From Penicillium oxalicum (lineage: Eukaryota; Ascomycota; Eurotiomycetes; Eurotiales; Aspergillaceae), in assembly GCF_001723175.1 (NCBI RefSeq), contig NC_064655.1:2604001-2668000 (forward strand): 64,000 nt of DNA, read 5' to 3'. Below are positions 1 through 12,246 of the stretch, piece by piece; positions within the stretch are counted from its first letter, which is position 1; each line of letters begins with the position of its first letter. The position numbers and the translations under genes are program-made. The notes below the pieces were generated by a model. That model saw only the letters and a program-made list of their open reading frames with translations. It ran no database searches and was not told the origin of the DNA.

Positions 1-2245
1 CCATGGAGGTGTCGAACTGGGGCTTCGGGGGCAGTCCGGGGGCGTAGAACCAGGTGTTCCAGTCGAGCTCCGTGAGGAGCTGGGTGGCTTCGGCGTCGGA
101 TTTGAAGAAGTCGAGGAGCGTGGCCTTGAATTCAAACGAGTCGAGCGACTTGCACTTGAATGTGGTAAAGTACTATTTCAACGGGGTCAGCGGGGGATTG
201 TGTTCCCTGGAGTCGTTGGAGAGGAGCGAAGGGCCCCCCCGTGACAAGTGGAGATGAATGAATACGTACGTGAGGAATGAACTTGTCAAACTTGGCCTTG
301 CCCACGAGGTTTTCCAGGTGGAAGAGGAAATTGAAGCCCTTCTCGTAAGGGATGCTGGAAAACGCATCATCCGGATCCTTGCCCTTGAGGTCAGTGATCA
401 ATTTGGTAAATTCATGATCCTTGCCAAAGTGGTCCACAGAGTCCTTGAGGGCCTTCCAGCCGATAATGGCCGAGAAGTGGCGGTAGGCTTCACCGTGGCT
501 GTTGATGGGAATCATCACGCTGGTTAGTTACAAGCTTGAGAAGGGAGGGGGCTGCAACGGATTCGAACATACACGGCAGCCAGGATCTTTGAGAAGACAG
601 ATTAGCATCAGCCAAGAAAAAAAAGGAGTTTGAAATCCCCATCCCTGAGAAGACATGAGGAATGTGACGACTTACTCGGCGCTCAAGATAAACGGTCCAG
701 CCCTCATTGAGCCAGAAGTGCTCCCACGAGCAGTTGGTCACGAGGTTACCACTCCAGCTGTGGGCCAGCTCATGGGCGATAACATCCACATTCTCTCGGT
801 CCTATATGATTGCGAATCGGTGAGATATCGACCCATGATGACACCATGGACATGATCATGACCGGCCGTCTGGTCTGAATCGGAACCTACCTTGGAGATA
901 ATGCTGGGAGTGGCAAAGGTGAAGATGGGATTCTCCATTCCTCCGTAGGGGAAGCTGGGCGGCAAGATGAGCACATTGTACTCGCCCCAGGCGTAGGGGT
1001 ACACAATTTTCTGACGATTCCATTAGCTGTGCCGATGCGGGCAGATCACAGCGAGTCACGGTATCTCACCTCGATGGTGTTGATAAAGTTCTCGGTGTCG
1101 GCCTCGAGTTCCCACTTGCATTCGTCCAGCTTGTCGGGGCTCGTGGCAACCACACTGCGGGGACCGATGGGAGCCTCGGCGACGTCGCTATACAGGAGTT
1201 AGCCGGAACCCGCCTGACTGGGGACTTTGGGAGGGTTGGCAGAAGGGACAAGGAGAGAGATCTGACCCGGATGCAATAGCAAAGAGATAGCTCGGAATCG
1301 GCACCGATTGGTGGAAACGGTACACCTTGTTCTCAGATTGAGTGGTAGTATCGGAGGCGTCTCGAATCGGCAAACCGCTGGTCATGACCGGCAGCGGGGA
1401 GGTGATGTTAAAGTCAAAGGTACTCTTGACATCCGGAGTATCCTGGCAGGGGAAGATGGAGCGGGCATGGATGGCCTGGCATTGCGAGACTGGTGAGACG
1501 TTCCATCGTGTCAGTGAATTGGTCGATCCCGAGTTAAGTCGGCGTTGCAGATGCGGAAACTGGAGGCATTGACGGAGTCATGTGCAAGGACACTTACACA
1601 TGTATGGGTGCTTCTTGTTGGAGGTTTGCGCCGGGGTCAACCACTGCAGCGCGGTACACTCGTTGGTCGTTTGAACCGCAATCTAGCCATGATGATTTTA
1701 GCAGTGCTTTCGAGCAACGGGGGAGCTCCGTCGTTGCGCGTCTCTCCCGCACCTCGTGCTCGCAAGACAGGGGCGACAAGACAGGTCCCGAACAAAGAAA
1801 AGGAGAGGCATGAAGAACGCACATCGACCTCCACAGTCCCGTCCAGCTCCACGGGCTTCTCCAGCACAATCTTCAATGGGGTTCCGTAGGGAGCCACGGC
1901 GGGCATCCACTCCCACTGCGACTGCTGTCCATTGACCTTGACCTCGCCGATATCGAGATAGCTCGTGTCGAGGATGATCTCACGCGATTGCGCCTCGGTG
2001 GTTGACCGGAACTGGTGCACGACATTGCCGACCAGCTTCTTCTGGTCGAAGAGGATGTCAAAGGTGGCGGAGATGTGGGTGGAGCGCCAGTGGTGGTAGT
2101 TGCTCAGCGTGTTGGGATCACGCGGGGTGGAGGTGGCCACGGCCATGCTGGATAAGACGCGTGGACGGAACAGAAAGGATCCGAGATGATGCGTGGTCGA
2201 GGAGTAGAGACGGCCCAGTGGTCGCGAGAGAATGGATGGATTCAT
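1..2245 (-). CDS. Leukotriene A4 hydrolase / M1-family aminopeptidase, 3' end missing
   Basis: Zinc metallopeptidase of the M1 family, LTA4H branch (yeast Lap2 relative), which removes N-terminal residues from peptides and has epoxide hydrolase activity. Exons read 2245-1823, 1682-1598, 1489-1267, 1187-1070, 1010-891, 801-676, 586-573, 498-270 and 172 to the left edge. All phases agree, giving about 503 residues before the window ends; the C-terminal armadillo-like part is outside. Visible motifs are the substrate-anchoring GGMEN (exon 5), the zinc site HELAH followed by the third ligand in NEGW (exon 6), and FSAIIGW in exon 8. The first 33 residues are rich in Arg, Ser and aromatics with almost no acids, then a second Met (2146) precedes the part that aligns with cytosolic homologues. 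Family assignment is sure; dual targeting is inference. Confidence 0.93.
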
Positions 2246-4126
2246 GTACAGGGTCTTCTGGATTCCTAGCGGTGTTTATGTGATGGTTGGGCACTCCGCT
2301 GAGCAATCTCCAAGAGGGGCAATCGTCCGTGGTGGACTCACTCTAATGCTCCTCTTTTTTTTTTCTTACTCTTTACCTCTTTCGGACGAAGTTCCTCGGC
2401 GTTCCTCTTTTTTCCCCTCGCGATCCGGTGCTAAGCGGGAGGATTGGATTAAAAATGGAGTCCGAGACTGTGGCCGTTGGAAGTGGGACATGGGGGGGTT
2501 GCAAACAAAGATAAGACCAGGCAGCACCAGTCATGGAAGAGGATCAGATGGCGCTTGCTCCAGTTGATTGATCCTCTACTGTCGAGACACACTTCTGCTG
2601 TCCACAGTGTCCAGTGAATTCATATGAGATCGATGACTGTGCGGCTCCAGAAAGAACGGTCCAGTCTCAGCTACACAGTGCAGTGACTTTTACACGGTAG
2701 TGTGGCTGGTACGTCACCTGGTTGATCGGGTTCTCGTAATGGATCTAAGCATCACACCTCCACCGCCTGACGATGAGCTTGTTCGTTGGTGTCTGACTGT
2801 GGCATGTCTTGGCCTCGACGGATTGACGGGCAAGACATGTGGATTTCCGGGTGACCTCACGAGGTTCATAGACGGTTGACTAGGTTGGCAGCAAGATTTG
2901 TTCTGTTCACCCCGTGAGGTGAACCATTGAAAACATATTTATGCATTGGCATTCATAGTCACAGTAGTCCCGTGGCAGGTACGCAGCAGGTACCAGTACT
3001 CTATGGGCTACCGTACAACGTGAGAAAGCTCTTCGGTCAAACACCGTGGTCCCGCGGCTCGACACTCTTCGCCATGCCGACCGTGCAATGATCAATGCCG
3101 ATGAAAACGAGAGCACGAGGGGAAAATCTCCCTTTTCCAGACCGTCTTGATCATCGCGAACGATTCCCGCTTTCGTGCCGATCTGATCTTGATTCGGCGG
3201 GGGTTAATAGTATATGCATCGCGCAGGGCACTGTGCTAGAGATGACAGGACTGGTCCTCGAGTCAATGTCGTGTGGCTCAACGGAACGGAAAAGCTAGTA
3301 TACACGTTCATCCAGGGGTGGATCCCCTCATGAATACAAAAGTCTTCATACATTCATATGTATTTGTGGCACGAAGCACCGCTGATTATGTCCCCACCCA
3401 TGAGGGTCAAGACTTCTCCAGGAGTTCAGAGAGACTCGTGGCTCCCGCTATTCACCGATGCGATCGAGTGCCTCGGAACTCCGCGAATGCAAGATTGCGC
3501 GAGTCAGGATCCTCGCGTCGCACGACAACCTCCCGACCCAACGACCTGGACTGAAGAGCCGAACAGGTGTGTCGAACAGATCGACAACGAGAGAGTCCAT
3601 TCCAATTCTTCACGAATGGACAATGGTCTGATTCGGGTCATGACCTCTTTTTGTGTTGTCCCCCCCCCCCCCCGGATAATCAGGTGTTGGCTAGGCTGCT
3701 TCAATAAGGGGCCAACTCTTAGGTCTTCTCTGATTTTGAACCCAGGCCCCCGGTCCCTGTCAACTCCACACATCAGGGTGGTTCGCCATGCCTCTTTTTT
3801 TTTGTTTTCTTCTTCTGCCTTGGAGAGCCACCCTGGCTCCCACCTTGGCACCTGCTCTCGTTTTGAATACGCGCTCACTCTACTTGGCCACATCGTATTC
3901 ACATCGCTTGTCATGTTCAATTGGCCGCGGTCATAGCTGGCTGTCGTATCTGGCGCCCATTCTTCCCATAGTATCAATGCTACTATCTAGGGTATAGTTT
4001 ATCTGCTATAGGTCTACTACTCTTGATGGACCTCGATTGAACGCCTTGTCGATAGGGTGAGCAGCCAAGACAGTCGATTTGCAATTGATTCTCAGCACGG
4101 TCTGGTCTCGTCTGGAAGTGCGATAT

Positions 4127-4143
4127 AGAGAGAGAGAGAGAGA
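4127..4143. repeat. (AG)n microsatellite
   Basis: Eight to nine AG dinucleotide units in the intergenic spacer. Confidence 0.9.
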
Positions 4144-4707
4144 CTGTACAGGACTACCTTGAATCGAGTACCTGATTACTCCACGATGTCTGACGGCCCT
4201 GAGCTGGACATACTGGACATACTCAAGTCAACCGATTCTGGATACGACGGAGAGTATGAGTATGGAGCATTGGGTCAATTCTGGTCCGTGATCCACCCGC
4301 TGATCCATCCTCCAAAGGCATCCGGTCTCAAGACTCCAGGACGCTAGGATGGACTCTAGTCCACGTCTCTTTGTATAGCGTTCGAGGCCATGGAAGATGA
4401 GATGGACAATTTATACTGGCAATTGTCACCGTGAGAAGACTTGCCCTGCCGTGCTCCTGTTCGATCTCTCTTTCTTCCTCCCTCTTCTTTTCCTCTTCTT
4501 TCTCTCTCTCTCCGTCCACTTTGCCCCTGACCCAAATCCCAGAGTTCAAAGTCAAAAAATGGGTCGACCTGTGAATGGTTCCCCCAAAAAAGAAAGATAG
4601 CGAACCAACCGACCGCGCGGGAACTCCCCCTTCTCTCTTTTCCGATCGGAGGATCCCAGCGGGACCAGCGTCTCACCCCCTGACTGAACTCTCCCTGGGG
4701 ACTCGTT

Positions 4708-4783
4708 TGCTTCCTGCTTCCTGCTTCCTGCTGATGCTTCCTGCTGATGCTTCCTGCTGATGCTGATGCTGATGCTGATGCTT
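4708..4783. repeat. Nested GCTTCCT / GCTGAT tandem repeat
   Basis: Three units of GCTTCCT run into a compound 13-mer (GCTGATGCTTCCT) that repeats, and then into about five pure GCTGAT units. The two units share the GCT start, so it looks like stepwise slippage. It lies about 740 bp before the start codon at 5522. Confidence 0.9.
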
Positions 4784-4949
4784 GACTTTAAACGACCAAA
4801 TCATCACCGGACGGGACATTGTCCGACAGTTTGACTCGAATCACACTTTTCGGCACAGATCACATCCACTCGTACTCCTTCTGCTCCTCCCCCGGAGACT
4901 TGCGTCGTTCACTGACCATCTCGTGCATCAACGGACTGTCTCCTCCTCC

Positions 4950-5055
4950 GAAACCTTCCCCCTCCCTCTCTTTCTAATTCCTGATCTTTCTCTCCTACTA
5001 TTCTTTCTCTCTCTCTCCTTCTCTCTCTCCCTCTCTCACACACATATCTATACAC
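4950..5055 (+). promoter_or_regulatory. CT-rich promoter or leader tract
   Basis: Almost uninterrupted pyrimidines (CCCTCTC, TCTCTC repeats) ending in ACACACA. Such tracts commonly precede transcription starts in Aspergillus genes. The exact start site cannot be fixed from sequence alone. Confidence 0.45.
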
Positions 5056-5521
5056 ACTCTTGCTTTTGGCCCCCCCCGCCCCCCTTCACCCTCGCCAATT
5101 CTTGCTCAAGTAGTGCTCTGTCGACGTGCCTTTTTTCCTTGCGACTCTATTGTACGACATGTCGACCTGGTTGGTAGGATCCCTCGATTAGAGTTTTTCC
5201 ATTCACATTCATCCCCCCCCAAAAAACTCTCGTCCATTGCGCCAATTGTCGCAAGTCAACCCCAGAGAAAGCCGGACCAGGAAACCAGGAGAGAGCTGTG
5301 TCGGCAGACGACACGACCAGTCATCGATCGCTATCTTTGCTGGACGCAACGCCGAATTAGTTCATTAGTTCAGTCAGCTCGGCGTCCCGACCAATTCCTT
5401 TCACCTTGTCCTGCGCTTCGTCCCTTTTCATCTCCAATGCCAGACGTCGGCCGATGACCAGACCCGACCCGACCATCAGTGGCTGCCACTTCTCTGAACC
5501 TCTGCCCATCGTCCCCGCCGC

Positions 5522-8500
5522 ATGAAAATGCTCTACCGCGCAGCCGTGGAGGATGAACCGCGATCATTCCATCCCCGACGTCCCTCGGGCCCTCTGACCG
5601 AGCCTCCCTCCGGACCACTGCCGCATCGTCCATCCTCACGCATCTCCCGATCAGCCTCGCGAAACCGACTCGCACATCCGGCGGGTGGAGGAGCTCGGAT
5701 CGCCTCCACCAGCCCGGACCCCCTGGCCGATTTGACCCCGTCGAGTCCGATCAAGGAAGGCCTGGGGAATTTGAATCGCTGGTCCCAGTCGACCTCTTCC
5801 AGTAGGAGTGCCTCAGAATATATCGGTCACCACCGGGGCGCCTCCAAGGTCTCAATCGCCAATTCGAACCACAGCCCTTCCCGGACGCCTGCGCGAGCCG
5901 AATTGCCCGAAGTGAGTGTGCCCGAGCTCAGAGCATCCGAGATGTTCATGGCCGATGCCAACATATTGTATATCGACCCCCCGTTCGCAGCGGAGAATCA
6001 CGATTCCATGACCCTGGGTCATCTCCCCTCGCACCAGGAGTCGGCGTCAACGTACCCCGGGGAAGGTGGAATCTTCATGGACGGAGAGGGCGAGGCCGAC
6101 TTCCGTCAGCACGGGGCGACACAGAAAGCAATGCTGTCCAAGGCGCTCCAAAAGGCCAATACGGCCGTGCTGCTCGACAATGCGGCCAATTTTGAGGGCG
6201 CGATGGAGGCATACACCGATGCCTGCCAGTTGTTGCAATTGGTGATGCTGCGAAGCAATGGCGGTGACGAGGAGCGGATCAAACTGCAGGAAATTGTACG
6301 TCCACTGGAATCCCACGGAGTGTGTCCTCTGTGCCTTCGCTGACCCCGTGGGCACGTGGCCAGAGGGGGGGGGGAAGGAGGAGGCTCGGAGGAGATTCCC
6401 TCCGTTTGTTTTTTTGTGTGTATGTTGGTTCAAGAGAGGGCGATACTGACTCCGAATGATAGCGGGATACATATATGGCACGAATTACCGAACTTCAGCG
6501 CATGGACTTTTCGATCATGGAATCCGACGGCAAGGCCCTCCCAGAGCGCCCGCTCAGTCAAGAGTCCTTTGGCGAGCTGCTTCATGCGGTCGCTTCGGTG
6601 CAGGACGATCCGTACCTGGACAGTCAACACAGCGCCGCCCATTCCGGTTTGCGGCTGCAGGCCGCCTTTGATGAATCACGACCGCTCCCTTCCGAAGCAA
6701 TTCCCCCGCGACGTCAATCATTGCGACCCTCGGCGCAATCGGACCGCACGACACCTGCAGGCCTGGGGAACAATCTCGCAGCCTACCACCATGGAGCCTT
6801 CCTGGACCCAACGCCGGTTCTCGACTCCAACGAGACCACCTCATGGCTCGACACCATCGACGAATCAGGCGCCTCGTCGCCATCCTCGGCCAACTCCAAG
6901 GCGTCCTCGGTGTACCTGCGCCGACGAACCAGTCGTCGTCTCAGTACCGATACGGAGGCCGAATTCGACGCCGCCTTGGATGCTGCCGTGGAGGCGGCTT
7001 ATGACGACGGGTTGGAGCCCGTCGAGGAGTACCAGGACGAAGAGGGCGACAGCGTGGTTGCGAATGCGCGTCGGAATATCGAGCTTGCCAAGCAGCGAGT
7101 CCGGGAGGCCGAACTCGAGGCTGAGGCGGCCATGAGTCGTGGTCGGGACCTTCGCCCCGTCCAGGAACAGTATCTCCTGGATGACGCGGGCGGCCAGACG
7201 TTGGAATATTTGGATGAAGAGGCGGAAGAAGAAGAGCGTCTGCTCGAGGAAATGACCAAGGGTTATGTCATGGATGAATTCGAGTTTGGTCTGCAAACCA
7301 AGTCGGCCTTGCCTCGAGAATCGGATTCCAGCAACATGTCCGGTCATACCTGGGAGAGCTCGCTCGCGTCAAATGCCACGGGACCTGGGAGCCTGGCGTT
7401 GTCCACCCTCGCGGAGGACGACGACAGTGTTTTGCCTCTCGACTTTTTGGATCAAACCCTCCTGCCCACTGCTCCCCCCACGGCAGCACTCCCTCCGATC
7501 CCCGTCTCGTCCGATTTCCCCAGTCTCCCCCTCCCTCGCGCATCCGTGTCTTCACCCGCTCCTCCGCCACCTCCCATGGGACCTCCCCCCATCCCGGGTG
7601 TGCGTGCCCGGAGACTTTCAGGACAGGCTTCAACCGAGCTCAAAATCGAGACAGGCTCACACGCGCGCAGTAGCTCCACGGTGTCCAACGTGGATCCCTT
7701 TATGATCCCACCCACCCAGCCTGCCCCCGCAGCCTCGAAGGACGAGGCCTCCCAAGAACCGTCGCGGTCGGCGACACCGAGCTTCCGCGCCAACCTGCAT
7801 CCAACGTCCCGACGCAACCCTTCGACTGGCTCCTTTGTGGACCACATCAATTTGATCAAGACTCGCACACAAGAGGACGAGGAAGGAGGTCTGCCCGTTC
7901 TGCCGGCCGCGATACGTCCCATGGGCAAGGTGCCTTCGGCCCCGGACGGCCTCGATAAGGTCGGGGCGACGACCAAATCCTTCCGCAATCGCAATGTTTC
8001 CGTGCCCATCCCCGACACTGTGCCCGTCTCGCCGACGACTCCCTGGAGCGGTTCCTTTTCGTCTCAGGAGACTCAGAAAGCCAGCGGGATACCTCACATG
8101 CCAGTGCTTCCGACCCCCACCGCGCCTCTGTTCACGCAAAATGGGCTTCCCACCGGCGGTCTGGACCTCTTTGATTGCGAGATTCATTCGCCGACCTCGC
8201 TGGGTCGTCCCAACATGCTCGTGCACAACGCGCCCCTGCCCTTGGAGCCTTGTCCCGAATCGTTCCTCCTCCGGCCCTTCTGGCTGATGCGCTGCCTGTA
8301 CCAGACGCTCTCTCATCCTCAGGGGGGCTATCTGTCCGAGAAGCTGTTCATTCCGCGCGATGTCTGGCGCGTGAAAAATGTCAAGATCAAAGCTCTGGAA
8401 GACAAGATCTCCAACTGCGATTTGCTGACGGCGGCCTTGCTGAAACTGGCCCAAGTGGACATGTTTGACGCGGATGCCGTGCTGGATGAAATGCAATCGT

Positions 8501-9190
8501 TTGAGAGTATTCTCGACCAAGCGCAGATGGTCCTGTCCAAGAAGCTCGGCAACGAAGTGGGCGTCCACGCCGCCATTCCGCAGTTACGGCAACATGCCTC
8601 GTTTGACGATGCTGCCCAATTCGAAACTTCCGTGGTGAAATCGTCGAGCACTTCTAACAAATCCTATCGGCCCACGTGGAAGCGTCTTCGCTCCAAGACA
8701 TCGGGCATCACCACGGTGAGCTCGTTCTCCAGTGTCCGCGAGACCAGTAAAGAGCAGTTGACAATGACTTCGGTCCCGATGACCACGGCACCGTCGAATC
8801 AAGCGCGGCGCAGTGTGACTTCTTTGGACTTTTCGGGGCCGAATTCTCATTACATGGGTGCTTTGGCGCGGCTTTTTGATGCTGCTCAAGTATTGGGTAT
8901 GTTTTTGGCCGCTTTTGCTCTTTTCTCTCTCTCTCTCTCTCCCCGCAATTTCTTTTTTCTCGCCCTACTTTGTTCTCACGTCGTCTAACTTTCCGTCTTT
9001 AGACCAAGTCGCCCAACAGGTTGAGGATCCAGGCTTGAAGCATTCTTCACCAACGCATGTTGGTTTGGAGCTCAGCACGCGTCATGCTGCCGAATTTTTC
9101 GGCTTTTACATTTGTCGCTTCGCCCTGGCCGATGTTGGCTTGATGTTGGATAAATTCATCAAGCGTGGTAGTGAATGGGTATTGATCTAG
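5522..9190 (+). CDS. MIT-domain protein (fungal trafficking protein family)
   Basis: Exons 5522-6295, 6463-8896 and 9003-9190 give a protein of 1131 residues. An MIT (microtubule-interacting and trafficking) three-helix domain spans about residues 195-275, across the first intron: an alternating pattern of Ala/Leu with the segment AMLSKALQKAN, then GAMEAYTDACQLL. MIT domains bind ESCRT-III tails at endosomes or division sites. The middle is long, disordered and Ser/Pro-rich, with a polyproline block at about 7552-7590 (PAPPPPP-M-GPPPIPG). A folded C-terminal region starts near 8230 (FLLRPFWLMRCLYQTLSHP) and continues to the end through two helical stretches. The start has a nearby second Met (residue 3). 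It resembles uncharacterised fungal MIT proteins; the specific cargo or partner is unknown. Confidence 0.85.
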
Positions 9191-9954
9191 GAGGGGCCAC
9201 ATTTTCTACCACCTGCTTGATGCTTCATTTCTCCCCCTCCTCCTCCATCTACATCTTGAATCTCGAACATCTCGTCATTTGCAATATGATTGCATTTTTG
9301 CGGTCTCATCTTCCCTCTGCTTCCTTCCACCTTCGACACACTACTTATTCCATGACCCCTCCCCACCCGCCGGGTCATTGAAACACACCTCTTCTTGTCG
9401 CCCACATCACCCATGCTTCACCTTGTGATAGGTCCCCTCCTCCCCCTTTCTCTGTTCCATATTTCATGTTGACCATCCCGCGGTCTATTGATGTTCCATG
9501 TCTGTTAAGATACCATGACTATGTGCCTCTTCACCCCTCCCCTCTATTCTTTCTCTTCTACACTCATTGAGATATGAAGAAAAGATGAGAAGGAGATGAC
9601 GATCTCAAGAAGAATATCAAATAATATCAACGTCTCTTGTGTCCGCTCTGGCCCGTATCCGTATCTTCTAAGACATGAATTTGAAACCTGACGGATTCGC
9701 TGGTCATCCAAGAGGATGGTCTCCCTCTGATAGTGATTTCGAGCGCAACGACTCTGAGAATCAGTATCTATTGATCCACCACTGAACTTGGACGTCGTTT
9801 TGTCCTTTCTGCAACCCTTACCATCTTCTAATTTGAAACTACTTGAGATCCACCAATCTTCTAATTATCCTTACTTTCAAGATGAAGGACATCCAGATCC
9901 AAATGGTCATCCGACTTTACAGACTCCAGTCTCCATTGCAAAAAGGAGGGAGGG

Positions 9955-10013
9955 AAAAAAAGGGGGGAAAAAAAGGGGGGAAAAAAAGGGGGGAAAAAAA
10001 GGGGGGAAAAAAA
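9955..10013. repeat. A7G6 minisatellite
   Basis: Five A7 blocks alternate exactly with four G6 blocks (G6 at 9962-9967, 9975-9980, 9988-9993, 10001-10006). The plus strand fits a G-quadruplex pattern with 7-nt loops. Confidence 0.95.
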
Positions 10014-10031
10014 GCAAACCAAATCCTCCAA

Positions 10032-10056
10032 CCCCCCCCCCCCCCCCCCCCCCCCC
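10032..10056. repeat. C25 homopolymer
   Basis: Uninterrupted run of 25 C on the plus strand, hence G25 on the minus strand, 11 bp past the stop codon of the Zn2Cys6 gene. The length may be uncertain because such runs are hard to sequence. Confidence 0.9.
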
Positions 10057-10066
10057 AAGAACTTTT

Positions 10067-12246
10067 TCAAGTCGACGATCGAAGACAAATCCGCCTCCTC
10101 CGCTCCGCATCCCGAATAATCTCCGCTGCCACGTTCAAACTCGGTGCCAAGTGCGCATAACGCTGGACTTCCTCGACCACGTTCGCGATAATAGCGTTGA
10201 TTCGCGCCTTGGGCGGCAACAGCGTCGATAAGGTTGGGGACATGGTTGCGCCCATGATGAGGAGGGTCTGGGAGACCATGGATAGGGCGCCCTGCCAGAG
10301 GTAGGGAAGATGGCCGGCGCGATGGCTGGTGATATGTTCGAGTTGGCGGAGGGTGGCGTCGAGGCAGCGACGGCTGCATTCGAGAACGCCGGGGTCGGAG
10401 CCGGCGTGTTCGTTTTCGAAGACGGCGAGGATGTAAGGGCGGTAGATGATTGTGCGGCAGGCGTTGTAACGGAGGCGGAGGACGGTTTGGATTGGGTTCG
10501 TGGTTGGGTGGGTGGAGGTAGATGGGGTGGATGAAGGGGATGGTTGGGAAGAGGTCGTGGTGGTGGTGGAATCTAGAGCGAGGGGGAATTGGATGGGTTG
10601 AGGAAGACTTTCGTACCATTGAGAGAGTTGAAAGTCGAGTTCGGAGACGATGGGACCCAGAGAGGAGAGTGTGTGAGTACTGTCTTTTTGGTAGATGAGG
10701 TGGCTGACGCGGTTGAGAAGTCGGCGGAGGGCGATTTCGGCGAGAAAGTACCACAGTTCGTCGTGGTGCACCCCTGCTCTTGACATGGTGGAAGGTTGAT
10801 TCATCAGGAGCGGAGGGTCAAGCGAGGTAGGCGTGTTATTGCTGTTGCGGTCGTTGTGAAAGACAATTGATGGGTGGGCATTGTGACTGTCCTTCGAGGA
10901 CTTCGTATATTCCTCATAAAATTGCTCATCCTCCATAGTCGTCATCGCCGCCACTTCCTTCTCGCCCTCCTCTTCCTCCTCGTCGAATCCTCCAGGGAGA
11001 TCAACGAGTTCCTCAAAGTTGACAATCCCCGAATGCGGCAGGTCCAACTCGGCGAGGAGATCGCTCTCAAAGAGAAGGGAATTCCAGTAGACGCGGATGC
11101 TGAGCTCTCTCCATTGCGCGGGCACCCGAGACGGGTTCCCCAAAAGAAGTTGCAGTTTCAAGCTCACGTTGGACAGGAGAGTCCATGCTTCGAGCGGCCG
11201 GACCAGATAAAACAAGTAGGCAGATGCCAGGACCATACACTGTGCGGCCATCACCGAGTTGCGCATCATGACCGAAGGCAAAATGGCCCAGGCTGCCGCG
11301 AAATAGGGCAGTCCTGGCCGTTCATGGTCTGGCGGGAGAGACGCAATGCTCCCATGGCGACTGGCGGCGCCTAGAGCCAGGACTAATAGCACCAGACAGC
11401 TGATCGGTCCGTCCTGGAATCCCTGCGCCAACGCAGTTCGATAGTAGCGGTCCCAGGTATACGGGTTCACACATGCATACCAAAGATTTGCATGATCGAA
11501 AAACGCCTGAACGTAGACCGGTGCATTGACCAAATCAAAGCCAGCGTTGGTGTCCAGACGCAGCGGCTCGCGAGTCATTTCCAATTGCAGAAGACTTTGA
11601 GGGTCGTATGGTCTCGAGACCAAGTCGCGGATGAGTGGCCACTGGAGAAGATGTAAAGCCGGGGTACTGTGCACTTTGGGCATCGTAGAGATGCTGATAC
11701 TCGGAGGCGGATTTGCCCAGGACCCCAACCCTACGGCGGCCATTTTCCCCGTCGTCGACATCAAACCATTCATCCGACTGGTTGGTTCCTCACTGCCCAT
11801 CCCAGTATCGTTGCTGGTTGCAGGCGATGTGGACGAGAGCGTCAATTGCTGTGAAGAATGGGCTTGTGCGGCCAGACTCGAATGTAGGAGTCCCTCGATT
11901 CGAGTGAGATGTTCGAGAATGAGCTTGTCGCCTGCATCGAGCTTGATCCCAGGTTCTCGATAAACGCATTCGGCCTCGAGATCGGAGCAGAGCTGGCATT
12001 TGGGGCGGGCGCCATTACATCGTGTCTTGCGTAATCGACATATCTGGCACTGTTCTCACCGTGTCAGTCACAGCAATGGTCTGGTCTGCGTTGCACGTCG
12101 TGTGCGCGGAGACCCAAGCTCACAGCTATCGTCGCCCTTCTTCGTGGATACTCGGCCGCATCTTCGCCTGTCCGTTTCTTGCTGATGGCAAAGTCCAACT
12201 CGAGTCCGGTCATGGAATCGCCATCTTTCTCCGGTGTCGGTGTCAT
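10067..12246 (-). CDS. Zn2Cys6 fungal transcription factor
   Basis: Exons 12246-12124 and 12049-10067 (intron 74 bp) give 701 residues. The binuclear zinc cluster straddles the splice and is complete: Cys at about 42, 45, 52, 59, 62 and 69 with spacing C-x2-C-x6-C-x6-C-x2-C-x6-C, preceded by RRRATIA, as is typical. A linker (EHLTRIEGLL) probably forms the coiled-coil dimerisation helix. The rest matches the fungal-specific transcription factor region (middle homology), with an acidic and Ser/Asn/Thr-rich insertion around 10870-11010. The C-terminus is basic (AERRRR). An in-frame Met lies 7 codons upstream (12267). The target pathway cannot be told; no biosynthetic cluster flanks it. Without the splice, the zinc-cluster exon has an in-frame stop just upstream, which supports the intron. 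Confidence 0.9.

Larger units (their letters stand above)
2246..5521. other. Long divergent spacer, no gene supported
   Basis: About 3.3 kb between two genes transcribed away from each other. Open frames here (longest about 190 codons near 3358-3936) overlap on both strands and show no domain or splice pattern, so I do not call them. The stretch holds a C15 run at 3660-3674, an (AG)n tract at 4127-4143, a nested tandem repeat at 4708-4783, and a strongly CT-rich tract ending in a CA stretch at about 4950-5055, which looks like the promoter and leader of the gene starting at 5522. Confidence 0.6.
9191..10066. other. Convergent 3' spacer with simple repeats
   Basis: 3' flanks of two converging genes. 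It has CT-rich patches near 9220-9560 and then the A/G repeat and C run listed separately. No gene is supported; the open frame across the A/G repeat is an artefact of stop-free low-complexity sequence. Confidence 0.6.

Noticed and set aside
3358..3977. Overlapping open frames of 157-192 codons on both strands
   Set aside because: They mirror each other on opposite strands, include poly-C-coded Pro/Gly runs, and show no domain, splice signal or conserved pattern.
9788..10754. Open frames across the A7G6 and C25 repeats, including a 297-codon minus frame
   Set aside because: They are stop-free because of low complexity, and the rest is an antisense or out-of-frame shadow of the Zn2Cys6 gene.
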